A DNA stretch of 64,000 bases from Streptomyces sclerotialus (GCA_000719105.1 JODX01000004.1:124001-188000), one strand, 5' to 3'; numbered from the stretch's first letter, positions 49,092-57,170 are shown. Notes: generated by a model from the letters alone, not told the origin. A program made the numbers and translations.

Positions 49092-49430
49092 ATGGGCTGG
49101 GTAACCGACTGGAGTGCGCAGGCTGCCTGCCGCACTACCGATCCGGATGAACTGTTCGTTCAGGGAGCAGCGCAGAACAGGGCCAAGGCGGTGTGCACCG
49201 GATGCCCGGTACGCACGGAGTGCCTGGCCGATGCGCTCGACAACCGCGTCGAGTTCGGCGTGTGGGGAGGCATGACGGAGCGCGAGCGCCGCGCACTACT
49301 GCGCAGGCGGCCGACCGTCACGTCATGGCGCAGGCTGCTGGAGACCGCGCGCACGGAGTACGAGCGCGGAGCCGGCCTGCTTCCCCTCGATGAGGACGAG
49401 ACGTACGAGAACTACGCGGCGGTGGGCTGA
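49092..49430 (+). CDS. wblA: WhiB-like regulator WblA
   Basis: The protein has 112 residues. Four cysteines (C13, C35, C38, C44) in the C-x(n)-C-x2-C-x5-C pattern bind a 4Fe-4S cluster. The G56-V-W-G-G turn and a basic helix (ERERRALLRRRP) follow, typical of Wbl DNA/sigma-binding proteins. Length, N-terminus (MGWVTDWSAQAACRT) and linkage to the PBP and ArsA-like genes identify it as WblA, a global switch from growth to sporulation and a repressor of antibiotic production in Streptomyces. Confidence 0.95.
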   Translation: MGWVTDWSAQAACRTTDPDELFVQGAAQNRAKAVCTGCPVRTECLADALDNRVEFGVWGGMTERERRALLRRRPTVTSWRRLLETARTEYERGAGLLPLDEDETYENYAAVG

Positions 49431-49689
49431 GGGCGGCTCCACCGCCTTCACCGGAGCCGTACCGCCGGCACCGGGACAGCAGCGCTCTCACCCGCACCAC
49501 GGAGCTCGGTCAGGACGCCCCACAGGCATCGGCGTGTCGGACAGGTGCGCCGACCCGGTCCCAAAGGTCTCCGGAATGTCGCGGGGAGGGGCTCCTCAGG
49601 GACCGCCCAGGACCGAGTCACGGCCCCGGGCGGTGGATGAAGCCGTCCACGGCCAGGCCGGGGCAGGCTCGTGCCCCGCACCGGGACGC

Positions 49690-51330
49690 TCAGGCGCTGC
49701 CGTCGGGCTCGGGCAGCTCCGGCCGTATGGCCGCGAGCCGGTCCCCGATGTCCCGCAGCCCCGCGAGGTCATGGACGTCGCCGGGCAGTGCGGCCACTTC
49801 CGCCACGGCCACCTCGGGGTGGAGCGCGGTGAAACGGTCGCGCGTGCGCTGCTCGCGGGAGAGCAGCTGCATGCGCTCGGCGTGCAGCCTCAGCAGGCCT
49901 GCGGTGAGTTGTTCGATGGTTCGGTCGTCAGCGCCGTCCGTGTCGTCTGTGTCGTCCGTGGGAGTCCGGTCGTCAGCGCCGTCCGTGTCGTCTGTGTCGT
50001 CCGTGGGAGTCCGGTCGTCAGCGCCGTCCGTGTCGTCCGTGGGAGTCCGGTCGTCAGCGCCGTCCGTGTCGTCTGTGGGAGTCCGGTCGTCAGCGCCGTC
50101 CGTGTCGTCCGTGGGAGTCCGGTCGTCCTCGGCGGTCCGGTCGGTGGCGGCCCGGTCATCGGCGGGGGAGCCGGTTTCGGGTGCGGGAGCCTCGGAGGCG
50201 GAGCCCTCGGATGCGGGAGATTCTGAACTGCCGTACGCGTCGGGAGAGTTACGAAGTACTGCTTTCCCGTCCTGCTGATCCACAATGCGGGTCTCGTCAA
50301 GATTTTCCGCGGCGGCGAGCGCGCGCTCGGCGGACAGCTGAGCCGCGTCGCTGCCGTGGACCCGGTTGAGCACCAGGCCCGCCAGCGGCATGTCCTCGGC
50401 GGCCAGCCGCTCCACGAAGTACGCGGCCTCCCGCAGCGCGTCCCGCTCCGGGGCCGCCACCACCAGGAACGCCGTGCCGGGCGCCTGCAGCAGCTTGTAC
50501 GTGGCGTCCGCGCGCGTGCGGAACCCGCCGAACATCGAGTCCATGGCGGCCACGAACGTCTGCACGTCCTTCAGCAGCTGCCCCCCGAGCACCTTGCCGA
50601 GCGCGCCCGTCATCATCGACATGCCGACGTTGAGGAACTTCATCCCGGCGCGCCCGCCCATCTTCGCCGGCGCCAGCAGCACCCGGATGAGCTTGCCGTC
50701 CAGGAAGGACCCGAGCCGCTTGGGAGCGTCCAGGAAGTCCAGCGCCGAACGGGACGGCGGAGTGTCGACAACGATCAGGTCCCACTCGTCCCGCGCGCGG
50801 AGCTGCCCCAGCTTCTCCATCGCCATGTACTCCTGCGTGCCCGCGAAGCCCGCCGAGAGCGACTGGTAGAAGGGGTTGCCCAATATGGCGGACGCCCGCT
50901 CGGGGTCCGCGTGCGCCTCGACGATCTCGTCGAAGGTGCGCTTCATGTCGAGCATCATGGCGTGCAGTTCGCCGCCCGTGGTGTCGTCGATGCCCTTCAC
51001 CCGGCGCGGGACGTTGTCCAGGGAGTCGATGCCCATGGACTGGGCCAGCCTGCGGGCCGGGTCGATGGTGAGCACGACCACCTTGCGGCCGCGCTCGGCG
51101 GCCCGCAGTCCCAGGGCCGCCGCCGTGGTCGTCTTGCCGACACCGCCGGAGCCGCAGCACACCACGATGCGGGTCTCCGGGTCGTCCAGGAGCGGATCGA
51201 CCGCCAGCAGCCGGGCCGGCCGGATGGAGCGGTGGGGGTCGTGGGTCCTGGACGGTCCGTGCGTGTCGTGCGGGTGGGCCGCACCGTGCGGGGTGACCGA
51301 GTCGTGCGTGGAGGCCGGGTCCGAACTCAT
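49690..51330 (-). CDS. ArsA/GET3-like ATPase with acidic repeat insert
   Basis: The protein has 546 residues. The deviant Walker [10 protein letters not shown] is at 60-68. [20 protein letters not shown] is the switch region, and the [15 protein letters not shown] region and [19 protein letters not shown] are typical of the actinobacterial ArsA-like family. A His-rich N-terminus of 50 residues and an insert of about 100 residues of [16 protein letters not shown] repeats (DNA 49921-50130) interrupt the C-terminal part. It overlaps the stop of the first ATPase gene (ATGA). The pair probably works as a heterodimer; the client is unknown. Confidence 0.9.
   Translation of the reverse strand: MSSDPASTHDSVTPHGAAHPHDTHGPSRTHDPHRSIRPARLLAVDPLLDDPETRIVVCCGSGGVGKTTTAAALGLRAAERGRKVVVLTIDPARRLAQSMGIDSLDNVPRRVKGIDDTTGGELHAMMLDMKRTFDEIVEAHADPERASAILGNPFYQSLSAGFAGTQEYMAMEKLGQLRARDEWDLIVVDTPPSRSALDFLDAPKRLGSFLDGKLIRVLLAPAKMGGRAGMKFLNVGMSMMTGALGKVLGGQLLKDVQTFVAAMDSMFGGFRTRADATYKLLQAPGTAFLVVAAPERDALREAAYFVERLAAEDMPLAGLVLNRVHGSDAAQLSAERALAAAENLDETRIVDQQDGKAVLRNSPDAYGSSESPASEGSASEAPAPETGSPADDRAATDRTAEDDRTPTDDTDGADDRTPTDDTDGADDRTPTDDTDGADDRTPTDDTDDTDGADDRTPTDDTDDTDGADDRTIEQLTAGLLRLHAERMQLLSREQRTRDRFTALHPEVAVAEVAALPGDVHDLAGLRDIGDRLAAIRPELPEPDGSA
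49921..50130. repeat. In-frame tandem repeats in the ATPase gene
   Basis: Five near-identical units of 36 or 45 bp share the core GGTCGTCAGCGCCGTCCGTG. They encode an acidic Asp/Thr-rich repeat. All lengths are multiples of three, so copy-number change keeps the frame. Divergence between units is minimal, implying recent expansion. Confidence 0.85.
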
Positions 51331-52304
51331 GAGATCCCTTGCTGACGCAGTTCCGTGGCCAGTTCGTACAGGCCCGCCAGGTCCATGCCCTCGGCGAGCA
51401 GCGGGAGTTCGTGCAGCGGCAGGCCCAGCTCCTGGAGCACGGTCCGCTGCTCCTGCTCCAGGGTGTGGCGCTCGGCGTACTCCTCCGCCTGTCCGAGCAG
51501 CGGCGTCACGAGCCGCTCGGCGCCGCCGCCGCGCCGGGCGCCGCCGAGTCCGGCGGCCGAGAGCGCCCGCGCGATGGCGGGGCGGGAGGCATCCTCCATG
51601 AACTCCAGATCGGCGGAGTCCAGCACGGCCGGCCGCACCATGTTCACGATGATCCTGTCCACCGGCAGCCGGGCGGCGCGCAGCTCCGCGATGCCGTCCG
51701 CGGTCTCCTGGACGGGCATCTCCTCCAGCAGGGTCACCAGATGCACCGCCGTCTCCGGAGACTTCATGACCCGCATCACGGCCTGGGCCTGGTTGTGTAT
51801 CGGGCCGATCTTCGCCAGGCCCGCCACCTCGTCGTTGACGTTCAGGAAGCGGGTGATGCGGCCCGTGGGCGGGGCGTCCATCACCACGTAGTCATAGGTG
51901 AACCGACCGCTCCGGTCCTTGCGGCGCACCGCCTCGCACGCCTTGCCCGTGAGGAGGACGTCCCGCAGACCCGGGGCGATGGTGGTGGCGAAGTCGATGG
52001 CGCCGAGCTTCTTCAGGGCTCGCCCGGCGCCGCCCATCTTGTAGAACATCTGGAGGTAGTCCAGAAGGGCCAGTTCGGGGTCGATGGCGAGCGCGTACAC
52101 CTCGCCCCCGCCCGGGGCCACGGCGATCTTCCGTTCCTCGTAGGGCAGCGCCTCCGTCTCGAAGAGCTGCGCGATGCCCTGTCTGCCCTCCACCTCGACC
52201 AGTAGGGCGCGCTTCCCCTCGGTCGCGAGGGCGAGCGCGAGTGCTGCGGCGACCGTGGTCTTTCCGGTACCGCCCTTGCCGCTGACGACCTGGAACCTGC
52301 TCAC
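51327..52304 (-). CDS. ArsA/GET3-like ATPase, first of a pair
   Basis: The protein has 325 residues from GTG 52304. GKGGTGKTT (9-17) is the deviant P-loop with the signature lysine of SIMIBI ATPases. The [19 protein letters not shown] switch and [18 protein letters not shown] follow. There is no transmembrane or Cys metal-binding pair as in arsenite pumps, so the historical name ion-transporting ATPase is not supported. It lies 106 bp from the DUF4177 target gene of the integrated element. Confidence 0.92.
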   Translation of the reverse strand: MSRFQVVSGKGGTGKTTVAAALALALATEGKRALLVEVEGRQGIAQLFETEALPYEERKIAVAPGGGEVYALAIDPELALLDYLQMFYKMGGAGRALKKLGAIDFATTIAPGLRDVLLTGKACEAVRRKDRSGRFTYDYVVMDAPPTGRITRFLNVNDEVAGLAKIGPIHNQAQAVMRVMKSPETAVHLVTLLEEMPVQETADGIAELRAARLPVDRIIVNMVRPAVLDSADLEFMEDASRPAIARALSAAGLGGARRGGGAERLVTPLLGQAEEYAERHTLEQEQRTVLQELGLPLHELPLLAEGMDLAGLYELATELRQQGIS

Positions 52305-52410
52305 GTATTCGAGCGTAACCAGTCCGCCCACGGCCCACGCGGGAGGCTGTGGACAACGGGGCCTCACTCGGCCACGTGCCCGCCCCGCGGCAGCGGCTAG
52401 AGTCGGCCAC

Positions 52411-52473
52411 ATGACCAAGTGGGAATACGCAAAAGTTACACCACTTACGATGGCGAAGCCACAAGGGCGTTGA
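52411..52473 (+). pseudogene. 5' remnant of the DUF4177 target gene (left junction)
   Basis: ATG 52411 starts MTKWEYA, identical to the N-terminus expected for the DUF4177-like protein whose remainder is at 63371. After the junction the frame runs into element DNA and stops after 20 codons. The original promoter and start codon therefore stay on the left side of the element, separated from the body of the gene. Confidence 0.85.
52420..52432 (+). repeat. attL core
   Basis: TGGGAATACGCAA is repeated exactly at 63371-63383. It is the overlap of the two crossover products. The flanking bases differ on the element side and match the target gene on the chromosome side. Confidence 0.85.
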
Positions 52474-52489
52474 CCTGCGGAAACGTCAC

Positions 52490-52538
52490 GGGCCCCGCCC
52501 ATGCGCCACGGGGGAACTTCAACGCACGGACGGGGCCC
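52490..52538 (-). terminator. Hairpin at the left end of the element
   Basis: GGGCCCCG at 52490-52497 pairs with CGGGGCCC at 52531-52538. It lies just beyond the stop of the leftmost element gene and may terminate leftward transcription before the host junction. No T-run. Confidence 0.4.
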
Positions 52539-52581
52539 AACCTCACCGCCGGGGGTACCTGGTCACCAGCGGCGAGGGGCC

Positions 52582-52749
52582 TTACTGGCCTTCCTCGGCT
52601 AGCACATCGGCCCACCTGCGCGGCTCGCATCCTGGGGTGCCGGTGATGTGCCGGAGGTTGTGTAGCTGGGGTTTCTCGCCCTCGGGGAAGGTGAACGGTT
52701 CGCCTTCTTCGATCCGCCGCAGGCAGATACAGCAGAAACGTATCTTCAC
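52582..52749 (-). CDS. Small Cys/His protein (element)
   Basis: The protein has 55 residues from GTG 52749, with GAGG 11 nt upstream. CCICLRRIEEGEPFTF and HNLRHITGTPGCE give a possible C-x2-C plus H/C zinc site. It is the leftmost gene of the element. Small zinc proteins of this kind are common in actinobacterial mobile elements; the role is unknown. Confidence 0.6.
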   Translation of the reverse strand: MKIRFCCICLRRIEEGEPFTFPEGEKPQLHNLRHITGTPGCEPRRWADVLAEEGQ

Positions 52750-52775
52750 TTGTTGCTGCCTCGTAGGAAGTAGGG

Positions 52776-52840
52776 CCCGTTCCCCCAGTGGCAGCGGACA
52801 CAACCGGTTCGAGGACGGCCCTGGGAACCGGGGGAACGGG
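52776..52840. repeat. Perfect 11-bp inverted repeat between two element genes
   Basis: CCCGTTCCCCC at 52776-52786 and GGGGGAACGGG at 52830-52840 are exact complements, 43 nt apart. They fill most of the gap between the genes at 52582 and 52859. No T-run follows on either side, so it may be a processing or protein-binding site rather than a terminator. Confidence 0.6.
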
Positions 52841-52858
52841 CGGTCTTGGGGGACCTAC

Positions 52859-53035
52859 CTAGCCGGTCAGAACGGCCGCCCGCAGCACGCGCCGTAGACG
52901 GGCCCCGAGGGGGCACAGTTGGCCGCACCGGCACTTGGGGCACTCCATGACGTGCTGCCGTCTGGCGGCCCTCAGAGTGAGGATGTCGCGGTTCCGCGCG
53001 TCCTCTTCCGGGGTGATCTGTAACCGGCCCCTCAT
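52859..53035 (-). CDS. Small basic Cys-rich protein (element)
   Basis: The protein has 58 residues. ATG 53035 has a GGGGGG ribosome site and overlaps the stop of the upstream gene by 4 nt. MECPKCRCGQLCPLGARLRRVLRAA carries four cysteines (C-x2-C-x-C-x3-C), a likely zinc knuckle. The basic C-terminal helix could bind nucleic acid. No function assigned. Confidence 0.65.
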   Translation of the reverse strand: MRGRLQITPEEDARNRDILTLRAARRQHVMECPKCRCGQLCPLGARLRRVLRAAVLTG

Positions 53036-53298
53036 TCCGACCCCCCGGTCAGCCGGTCGTATAGCGCCTGTTGCTTGAGTACGAGGATTACGAGCCCGCG
53101 CCACGTCTCCGCGCTGATCGTGTCGTCAAGAAACCCAACGTTCTTACTCTGGCCCGGCACGTCTTGAGTCTCGTACGGCGCGGTCGCATACCAGCGGCCC
53201 GGTTCGCTCCGTGATGATTCCGACTTGAACGCCTTCCATCCCGGTGGCAAGTCGGCAGATTGTTCGATCTTGCGCTGTTCATGGCTAAGCTCATTCAC
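53032..53298 (-). CDS. Hypothetical protein (element)
   Basis: The protein has 88 residues from GTG 53298, which has GGAG 8 nt upstream; an in-frame ATG at 53373 would give 113 residues. The sequence (LPPGWKAFKSES, GRWYATAPYETQ, ISAETWRGLVILVLKQQALYDRL) looks folded but is not recognised. It is the first gene of a three-gene leftward set, divergent from the XRE regulator and so probably controlled by it. Confidence 0.65.
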   Translation of the reverse strand: MNELSHEQRKIEQSADLPPGWKAFKSESSRSEPGRWYATAPYETQDVPGQSKNVGFLDDTISAETWRGLVILVLKQQALYDRLTGGSE

Positions 53299-53408
53299 CG
53301 TTGGCGCTCCGTTCGCCAGCCAGTCCCGGGACCGTTCGCGCGGTTGCCGGGACACCCACGTTTTGGGGTGCATGACCGACGCTTCACCATGATTCTTTTT
53401 CCGCCTAG

Positions 53409-53430
53409 CGGCCCGCTGTCGGCCCGCTGT
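53409..53430 (+). promoter_or_regulatory. Tandem 11-bp repeat at the start of the XRE gene
   Basis: CGGCCCGCTGT occurs twice head to tail (53409-53419 and 53420-53430), ending 8 bp before the regulator ATG. The position, in a divergent promoter region and overlapping the ribosome site, suits an autoregulatory operator. Confidence 0.45.
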
Positions 53431-53438
53431 AGGCCAGC

Positions 53439-54656
53439 ATGGGAATCATGGGGACTATCGGGGCCAACATCCGGCGAGAGCGCGAACAGCGCGGGTGGTC
53501 GCAGGCACGGCTAGCGCGCGAGGTTTGCCGGGCGGCGGGGGTGGCCGGTGAGCCGGTCGGACGGCAGGAAGTCAGCCGATGGGAGACAGGGAAGCGCACG
53601 CCGCGCGAGTGGTTGCCGTTCCTCGCTGCGGCCCTCGGCGTACCGGTGCACACCCTCACAGCGGCACAGACGGCCCCTGAACCGCCCTTGCCGACACTGG
53701 CCGACTTCCTGCCCGCCGAGGACCCGCTAGAGCCGCTGGCGGCCCGCACAGGCGGTCGTATCGGCATGGGCCAGGTGGACGACCTACAGCAGCGCGTGCA
53801 CGGCCTACGGCTTGCCGATGACTACTTGGCCGGGCGGGATCTCCTACGGCCAGCGCTGCGGGAACTCCGAAAAGCTGTTCGAATCTTCCGGGAGCACTCC
53901 TACAGCGGAGAGATCGGCCGACAACTCCTGATACAGATAGGGGAGTTGGCGCAGATCGTTGGATGGATCGCGTCGGACGCTGGCCAGCACGAGGAAGCAG
54001 AACGCGTATACCGGCTAGGACTCAGCGCGGCCACGCAAGCCGAGGACCGGACGCTAGCCGGAAACCTTGCCGGATCACTCGCCTACCAACTCAGCAACAC
54101 CGGCCAGGAAATGAGTGGTCTAGACCTCTCTCGTGCAGCACTCGACGGAGCCGGGCCAGATGCTCCCCCAAAGGCCCGTGCGCTGTATTGGGACCGGGTG
54201 GCATGGGCGCACACGAAAGCGGGGGGTTCCGAGAATGCGCAAGCAGCCATGCGAGCACTCGGGGAAGCCAGCGAGGCTCTAGCCGAGGACAGCAGCGCAA
54301 TCGAATCACCGGCCTACCTCTATTGGGTTGATGCCGGGGAATTGCGCGTCATGGAATCCCGGGTCTACACCGAACTACACCGACCACTACGCGCTGTGCC
54401 GCTACTGCGGGAAGTCCTCGGCCAGTACGACCAAACGCACACGCGCGAAATGGCGCTCTACCTCTCGTGGCTGGCCGTGGCTTACGCGGACGCCAACGAG
54501 CCGGAGGAAGCAGCGGCCACGGCGGAACGGGTTATCTCGCTGTCAGCGGACGTGGCCAGCGAACGCACAGCGGAACGGGCGCGGGTGGTGCTGGCCCGGC
54601 TCGCGGAGTACGCCGAGGTACCCGAAGTTAGGGCCGTTCTCGACTCAGCCGCCTAA
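53439..54656 (+). CDS. XRE-family regulator with C-terminal TPR domain (element master regulator candidate)
   Basis: The protein has 405 residues. The helix-turn-helix spans about 5-62 (IGANIRREREQRGWSQARLAREV... RQEVSRWETGKR), followed by about 300 helical residues with TPR-like pairs (LLRPALRELRKAVRIFREH; AERVYRLGLSAATQAEDRTLAGNLAGSLAY; AATAERVISLSAD). It is the only sizeable element gene on the + strand. HTH-TPR regulators in mobile elements often respond to peptides (RRNPP group), but the same architecture is common in Streptomyces chromosomal regulators. It is the best candidate for keeping the element silent. Confidence 0.85.
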   Translation: MGIMGTIGANIRREREQRGWSQARLAREVCRAAGVAGEPVGRQEVSRWETGKRTPREWLPFLAAALGVPVHTLTAAQTAPEPPLPTLADFLPAEDPLEPLAARTGGRIGMGQVDDLQQRVHGLRLADDYLAGRDLLRPALRELRKAVRIFREHSYSGEIGRQLLIQIGELAQIVGWIASDAGQHEEAERVYRLGLSAATQAEDRTLAGNLAGSLAYQLSNTGQEMSGLDLSRAALDGAGPDAPPKARALYWDRVAWAHTKAGGSENAQAAMRALGEASEALAEDSSAIESPAYLYWVDAGELRVMESRVYTELHRPLRAVPLLREVLGQYDQTHTREMALYLSWLAVAYADANEPEEAAATAERVISLSADVASERTAERARVVLARLAEYAEVPEVRAVLDSAA

Positions 54657-54659
54657 GAA

Positions 54660-54995
54660 TCAAAGGTGCCAAAAATCCTTGGTATCACTGGGCAAACGGC
54701 ACCCGGACCCCCGCAGCCGGCTGGGATACCCGCCTTTATTTCGAAGGTGGCCCGAAAACACAAGAAACCCCCGACGACCGGGGCAGGTCATCGGGGGTTC
54801 GTGGTGTTCATCGCGTGCCGCAATTGCGGGGCCGTCCGGGTACCGGTGCCGGTCGTCGGGGCAACGTGTCAGCGTAGGGCTGAGCTGGGGACCGAATTGG
54901 CAGCGAGCGAGGAAACCGCCATGCGACCATGCCGGGTCGTGCCGGTGCGCTGGAGGGCTCCCAACCATTCGGGCCGAGGACAACACGAATCGGCT
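54660..54995. other. Gap between regulator and packaging operon
   Basis: It holds the terminator hairpin at 54766-54799. A possible + strand ORF, 54801-55025 (GTG start, CRNCG and ATCQRR cysteine motifs, 74 codons), overlaps the end of the minus-strand zinc protein gene. I do not accept it as a gene without expression or conservation data. Confidence 0.35.
54766..54799 (-). terminator. Terminator of the packaging operon
   Basis: A 14-bp stem with one mismatch (54766-54779 with 54786-54799) and a 6-nt loop. On the minus strand it is followed by TTTCTTGTGTTTT. It ends leftward transcription from the operon at 58419-54996 before the oppositely oriented regulator. Confidence 0.8.
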
Positions 54996-55262
54996 TCACT
55001 GCGCCCGCCTGTACGCGCCGTATAGCTCCCGGAGTACCGGTTCCGTTCCCTCGTTCAAACCAAGCGTCAGCAGACCAGCGAAGAGAACAGCATCCGTTGC
55101 GCTGTCTCGACCGGGAGCCGGGCCGTTCTCGTTGAACTCCGTAAAGGCAACATTCCAGCGACGGCAGCGAGAACCGCAATACGGCGTTGCTCCGCCTCTC
55201 GTACCCGCGCGCACGCATTCACGCGAACAACCGGGGCGGCGGCAAACTCGGTAGTTAGGCAT
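54996..55262 (-). CDS. Small zinc-finger-like protein (element)
   Basis: The protein has 88 residues. The N-terminus CRRPGCSRECVRAGTRGGATPYCGSRCRRW contains five to six cysteines, a treble-clef or zinc-ribbon pattern like the 43-residue protein at 60866-60997. An acidic helical C-terminus (AVLFAGLLTLGLNEGTEPVLRELYGAY) follows. The ATG overlaps the stop of the membrane-protein gene by 8 nt, making it the last gene of the packaging operon. Confidence 0.7.
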   Translation of the reverse strand: MPNYRVCRRPGCSRECVRAGTRGGATPYCGSRCRRWNVAFTEFNENGPAPGRDSATDAVLFAGLLTLGLNEGTEPVLRELYGAYRRAQ

Positions 55263-55917
55263 TGGTGGACTCCTCAGCAGCCATAGAGAGATAGCGGCGG
55301 CCGGTTCGCTCGGACACGCCGAAATGGTCGGCCAACATTTGGCCGGTCACCTTGCGGCCATCGGCGGACAGCGCGGCCACAGCGGTACGGATCACTTCCG
55401 GACTCGGCGGAGTGACCGGCGTACGCGCGCTGTCTGGCCAAAGGCTCTCAGCGGCAATCTGCCGCTCGCTCTCGGCCGGTACCGGGTCATCGGTCGGGAC
55501 GCTGGCCGAACGGCTCTCAGACGGGCTCTCAGCGCTTGCGCGGCCCACCGTGGCCAAATGCATTAGGTGACCGGCAACAAGCGGCGGAACGGCGGACACA
55601 GCGGCCACCAGGACCGGGCCAACGGCCATGTAACCGGCAATGACTAGGTGCGCGATTACCTGCGCTGTCAACGCGAGAGCGAGCGCCATTCCGGCACCTG
55701 CCTTAGCTGACCGGCTGTCCGGACACGTAGCGGCCATGACCGAAGCAACAGCGGCGTAGGCGGACAACACCAGCGGCATTAGGACGGCCACGCTTGGGGA
55801 CCAACCGGCCAGCGTGGCTAGTCGGTATTCGCCCGGTGCGGACATGGCCAGCGCAGCGAGCAAGACGACCGGACGGCCGCCCGTTGCTGCGATACGTGCG
55901 TATAGGGGAAGTTGCAT
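55255..55917 (-). CDS. DUF2637/SpdB-like four-helix membrane protein with C-terminal HTH
   Basis: The protein has 220 residues from ATG 55917 (AGAGGAG ribosome site). Four membrane helices lie within residues 13-120 (including APGEYRLATLAGWSPSVAVLMPLVLSAYA and ALALTAQVIAHLVIAGY). An acidic Ser/Pro linker and a C-terminal helix-turn-helix (KVTGQMLADHFGVSERTGRRYL) follow. Proteins of this design (DUF2637, Spd-like) occur in Streptomyces plasmids, ICEs and phages; their role is proposed in DNA spread or replication control at the membrane. A 22-bp palindrome lies in its leader. Confidence 0.75.
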   Translation of the reverse strand: MQLPLYARIAATGGRPVVLLAALAMSAPGEYRLATLAGWSPSVAVLMPLVLSAYAAVASVMAATCPDSRSAKAGAGMALALALTAQVIAHLVIAGYMAVGPVLVAAVSAVPPLVAGHLMHLATVGRASAESPSESRSASVPTDDPVPAESERQIAAESLWPDSARTPVTPPSPEVIRTAVAALSADGRKVTGQMLADHFGVSERTGRRYLSMAAEESTNA

Positions 55918-56027
55918 TGTTGGTATCTCCTCTAGGAATGCGGAATGCCGCTCAACCGAGGGGAGGAGAGAAACCCATCGGGAGCGGCATTCCAAACCGG
56001 ACGTGATCAGCGTCCGGGGACTATGGG

Positions 56028-56049
56028 CACCCTTGATCGTTCAAGGGTG
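56028..56049. promoter_or_regulatory. Element palindrome, copy 1
   Basis: CACCCTTGA, 4-nt spacer TCGT, TCAAGGGTG: perfect 9-bp arms. It sits immediately after the stop of the gene at 56051-56248 and 111 bp before the DUF2637-like start. Two more copies are at 58593-58614 and 60843-60864. Absence of a T-run and recurrence in leaders favour a protein-binding operator or an RNA control hairpin over a terminator. Confidence 0.7.
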
Positions 56050-56050
56050 G

Positions 56051-56248
56051 CTAGAACACTGCGGACATGCGATGCATACGTGCGGCCAGCTCTTGCGCCT
56101 CGCGCTCTAGTTCGCTGTTACCAAACGGACGGCTGTAATCCCGCGTCGTTAGGAAGTGACCAGCGGCAACCCATCGGCGCGATAGCTCAACTTCGACAGC
56201 GGACGGGCCGGAATCCTTGACCGGGGCGCGTTCCTTACGCCGCGCCAT
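56051..56248 (-). CDS. Small hypothetical protein (element)
   Basis: The protein has 65 residues. It is charged and helical (ARRKERAPVK; VEVELSRRWVAAGHF; LEREAQELAARMHRM). Its ATG shares one base with the stop of the small-terminase gene (TAATG), so the two are translated together. It could be a terminase accessory or a packaging-specificity factor by position. Not recognised. Confidence 0.65.
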   Translation of the reverse strand: MARRKERAPVKDSGPSAVEVELSRRWVAAGHFLTTRDYSRPFGNSELEREAQELAARMHRMSAVF

Positions 56249-56580
56249 TACCGCACTCCGTGACGGGCACGGGCCATCGCACGGCCAGCAGCGGAAGCGG
56301 ACCGGCTAACCGGCGTATCAACGTCCTGTAGACCGAGAGCGCGAACCAGCGCAAGGAACGACGTTTCCGCCGCGCGCAGTTCCTTAAGCGAGGGGTTCGG
56401 ATAGATACCGCCTCGGATTCCGCGCACGATTACGCCGCGCGTATTCACGTCCGCCTCTAGTGCTTGGATCTGATCCAGCACAGCGCACGCCCGGTCAAGG
56501 GTCGTCATTTCGTAGTTCTCTAGCTCGAACTCGGCGAGCACGGCCCGGCGGAATTCTGCGCTGATCTTTAGGTTACTCAT
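56248..56580 (-). CDS. P27-family-like phage terminase small subunit
   Basis: The protein has 110 residues. A helical N-terminus is followed by LDRACAVLDQIQALEADVNTRGV, VRG-RGG, the P61-N-P63 motif, and LKELRAAETSFLALVRALGL, the core pattern of P27-type small terminases (Terminase_4) that recognise cos or pac DNA. It is slightly shorter than phage proteins. No large terminase follows. In SaPI-type satellites a private TerS redirects the helper phage's large terminase to satellite DNA. A GGAAGGGG ribosome site lies in a CCCC-GGAA-GGGG hairpin. Confidence 0.68.
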   Translation of the reverse strand: MSNLKISAEFRRAVLAEFELENYEMTTLDRACAVLDQIQALEADVNTRGVIVRGIRGGIYPNPSLKELRAAETSFLALVRALGLQDVDTPVSRSASAAGRAMARARHGVR

Positions 56581-56788
56581 AGTGCCCCCTTCCGGGGTTT
56601 CTCGTGTTTGCGCTGGTCACAACGCGTTAACTGGTTTGGGGTGTGCGCAGGCAAATTTCGAGCTGCTATACGCTTGCGATCCCCGTGAGGGCTCGAAGGG
56701 GCTATACCCCCACCCCTTTAGTGAGCCGCCACTACCCAGCGTGAATCACAGCGAGGAAGTCACAGACTCGCAGCGCTTACGCCGAGGA
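56581..56788. other. Candidate cos/packaging region between hnh and terS
   Basis: 208 bp without a gene inside an otherwise tightly packed operon. It includes AAGGGG and CCCCTT separated by 11 nt around a run of C (about 56697-56719) and several GCG-rich direct motifs. In cos phages with HNH and P27 TerS, the cos site lies beside these genes. The assignment is positional only. Confidence 0.4.
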
Positions 56789-57106
56789 CTACCAGGGATC
56801 AGGTACACCCTCGCTGCGGGTACCGGGGCGGCCAACAACGTGTCGGGGTATCCGCTTCGCTGCCCGTGCCGCCGCAGACTCTCTCTGTGTCTTCCTGGTG
56901 TGGCAGCGCCGACACAGCAATTGCAGATTGTCTAGCGCGTGATTGTCGCCGGGGATGATGTGGTCAACGTCGGTTCCCGGTGCGGGACAGCGCTGCCCGT
57001 CCTCTACCCCCTCGCAGCGACCACCGGCACGGCGTATCACCCGCTGGCGCAAGCGCTCCCAATTCTTCGGTAGTCGGGAGCGGCGGTTACTTGTTTCCCA
57101 TGGCAT
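56789..57106 (-). CDS. Phage-type HNH endonuclease
   Basis: The protein has 105 residues. HNH motif: D48-H49 in DVDHI, N60 and H69 in CRRCHTRKTQRE, with zinc cysteines C31, C40, C65 and C68. This short stand-alone form is the one encoded next to terS in many cos phages, where it is needed with terminase for cos cleavage. An AAGGA ribosome site precedes the ATG. With the P27-like gene it forms a minimal packaging module. Confidence 0.93.
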   Translation of the reverse strand: MPWETSNRRSRLPKNWERLRQRVIRRAGGRCEGVEDGQRCPAPGTDVDHIIPGDNHALDNLQLLCRRCHTRKTQRESAAARAAKRIPRHVVGRPGTRSEGVPDPW

Positions 57107-57127
57107 AGGGAATTCCTTTTCAGCGAG

Positions 57128-57159
57128 AGCGGGGCCGGTTGATCCGGGCCGACCCCGCT
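57128..57159 (-). terminator. Hairpin after the 274-residue gene
   Basis: AGCGGGG at 57128-57134 and CCCCGCT at 57153-57159, with an inner CCGG/CCGG pairing. It lies between the gene ending at 57171 and the HNH start. No T-run, so partial termination or RNA processing is possible. Confidence 0.4.
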
Positions 57160-57170
57160 TAGCCCGTGGC

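Noticed and set aside
54801-55025. Possible + strand 74-codon protein downstream of the XRE gene (CRNCG...TCQRR)
   Set aside because: It starts inside the terminator of the opposite operon and overlaps the well-coupled zinc-protein gene on the minus strand. It would need conservation evidence.
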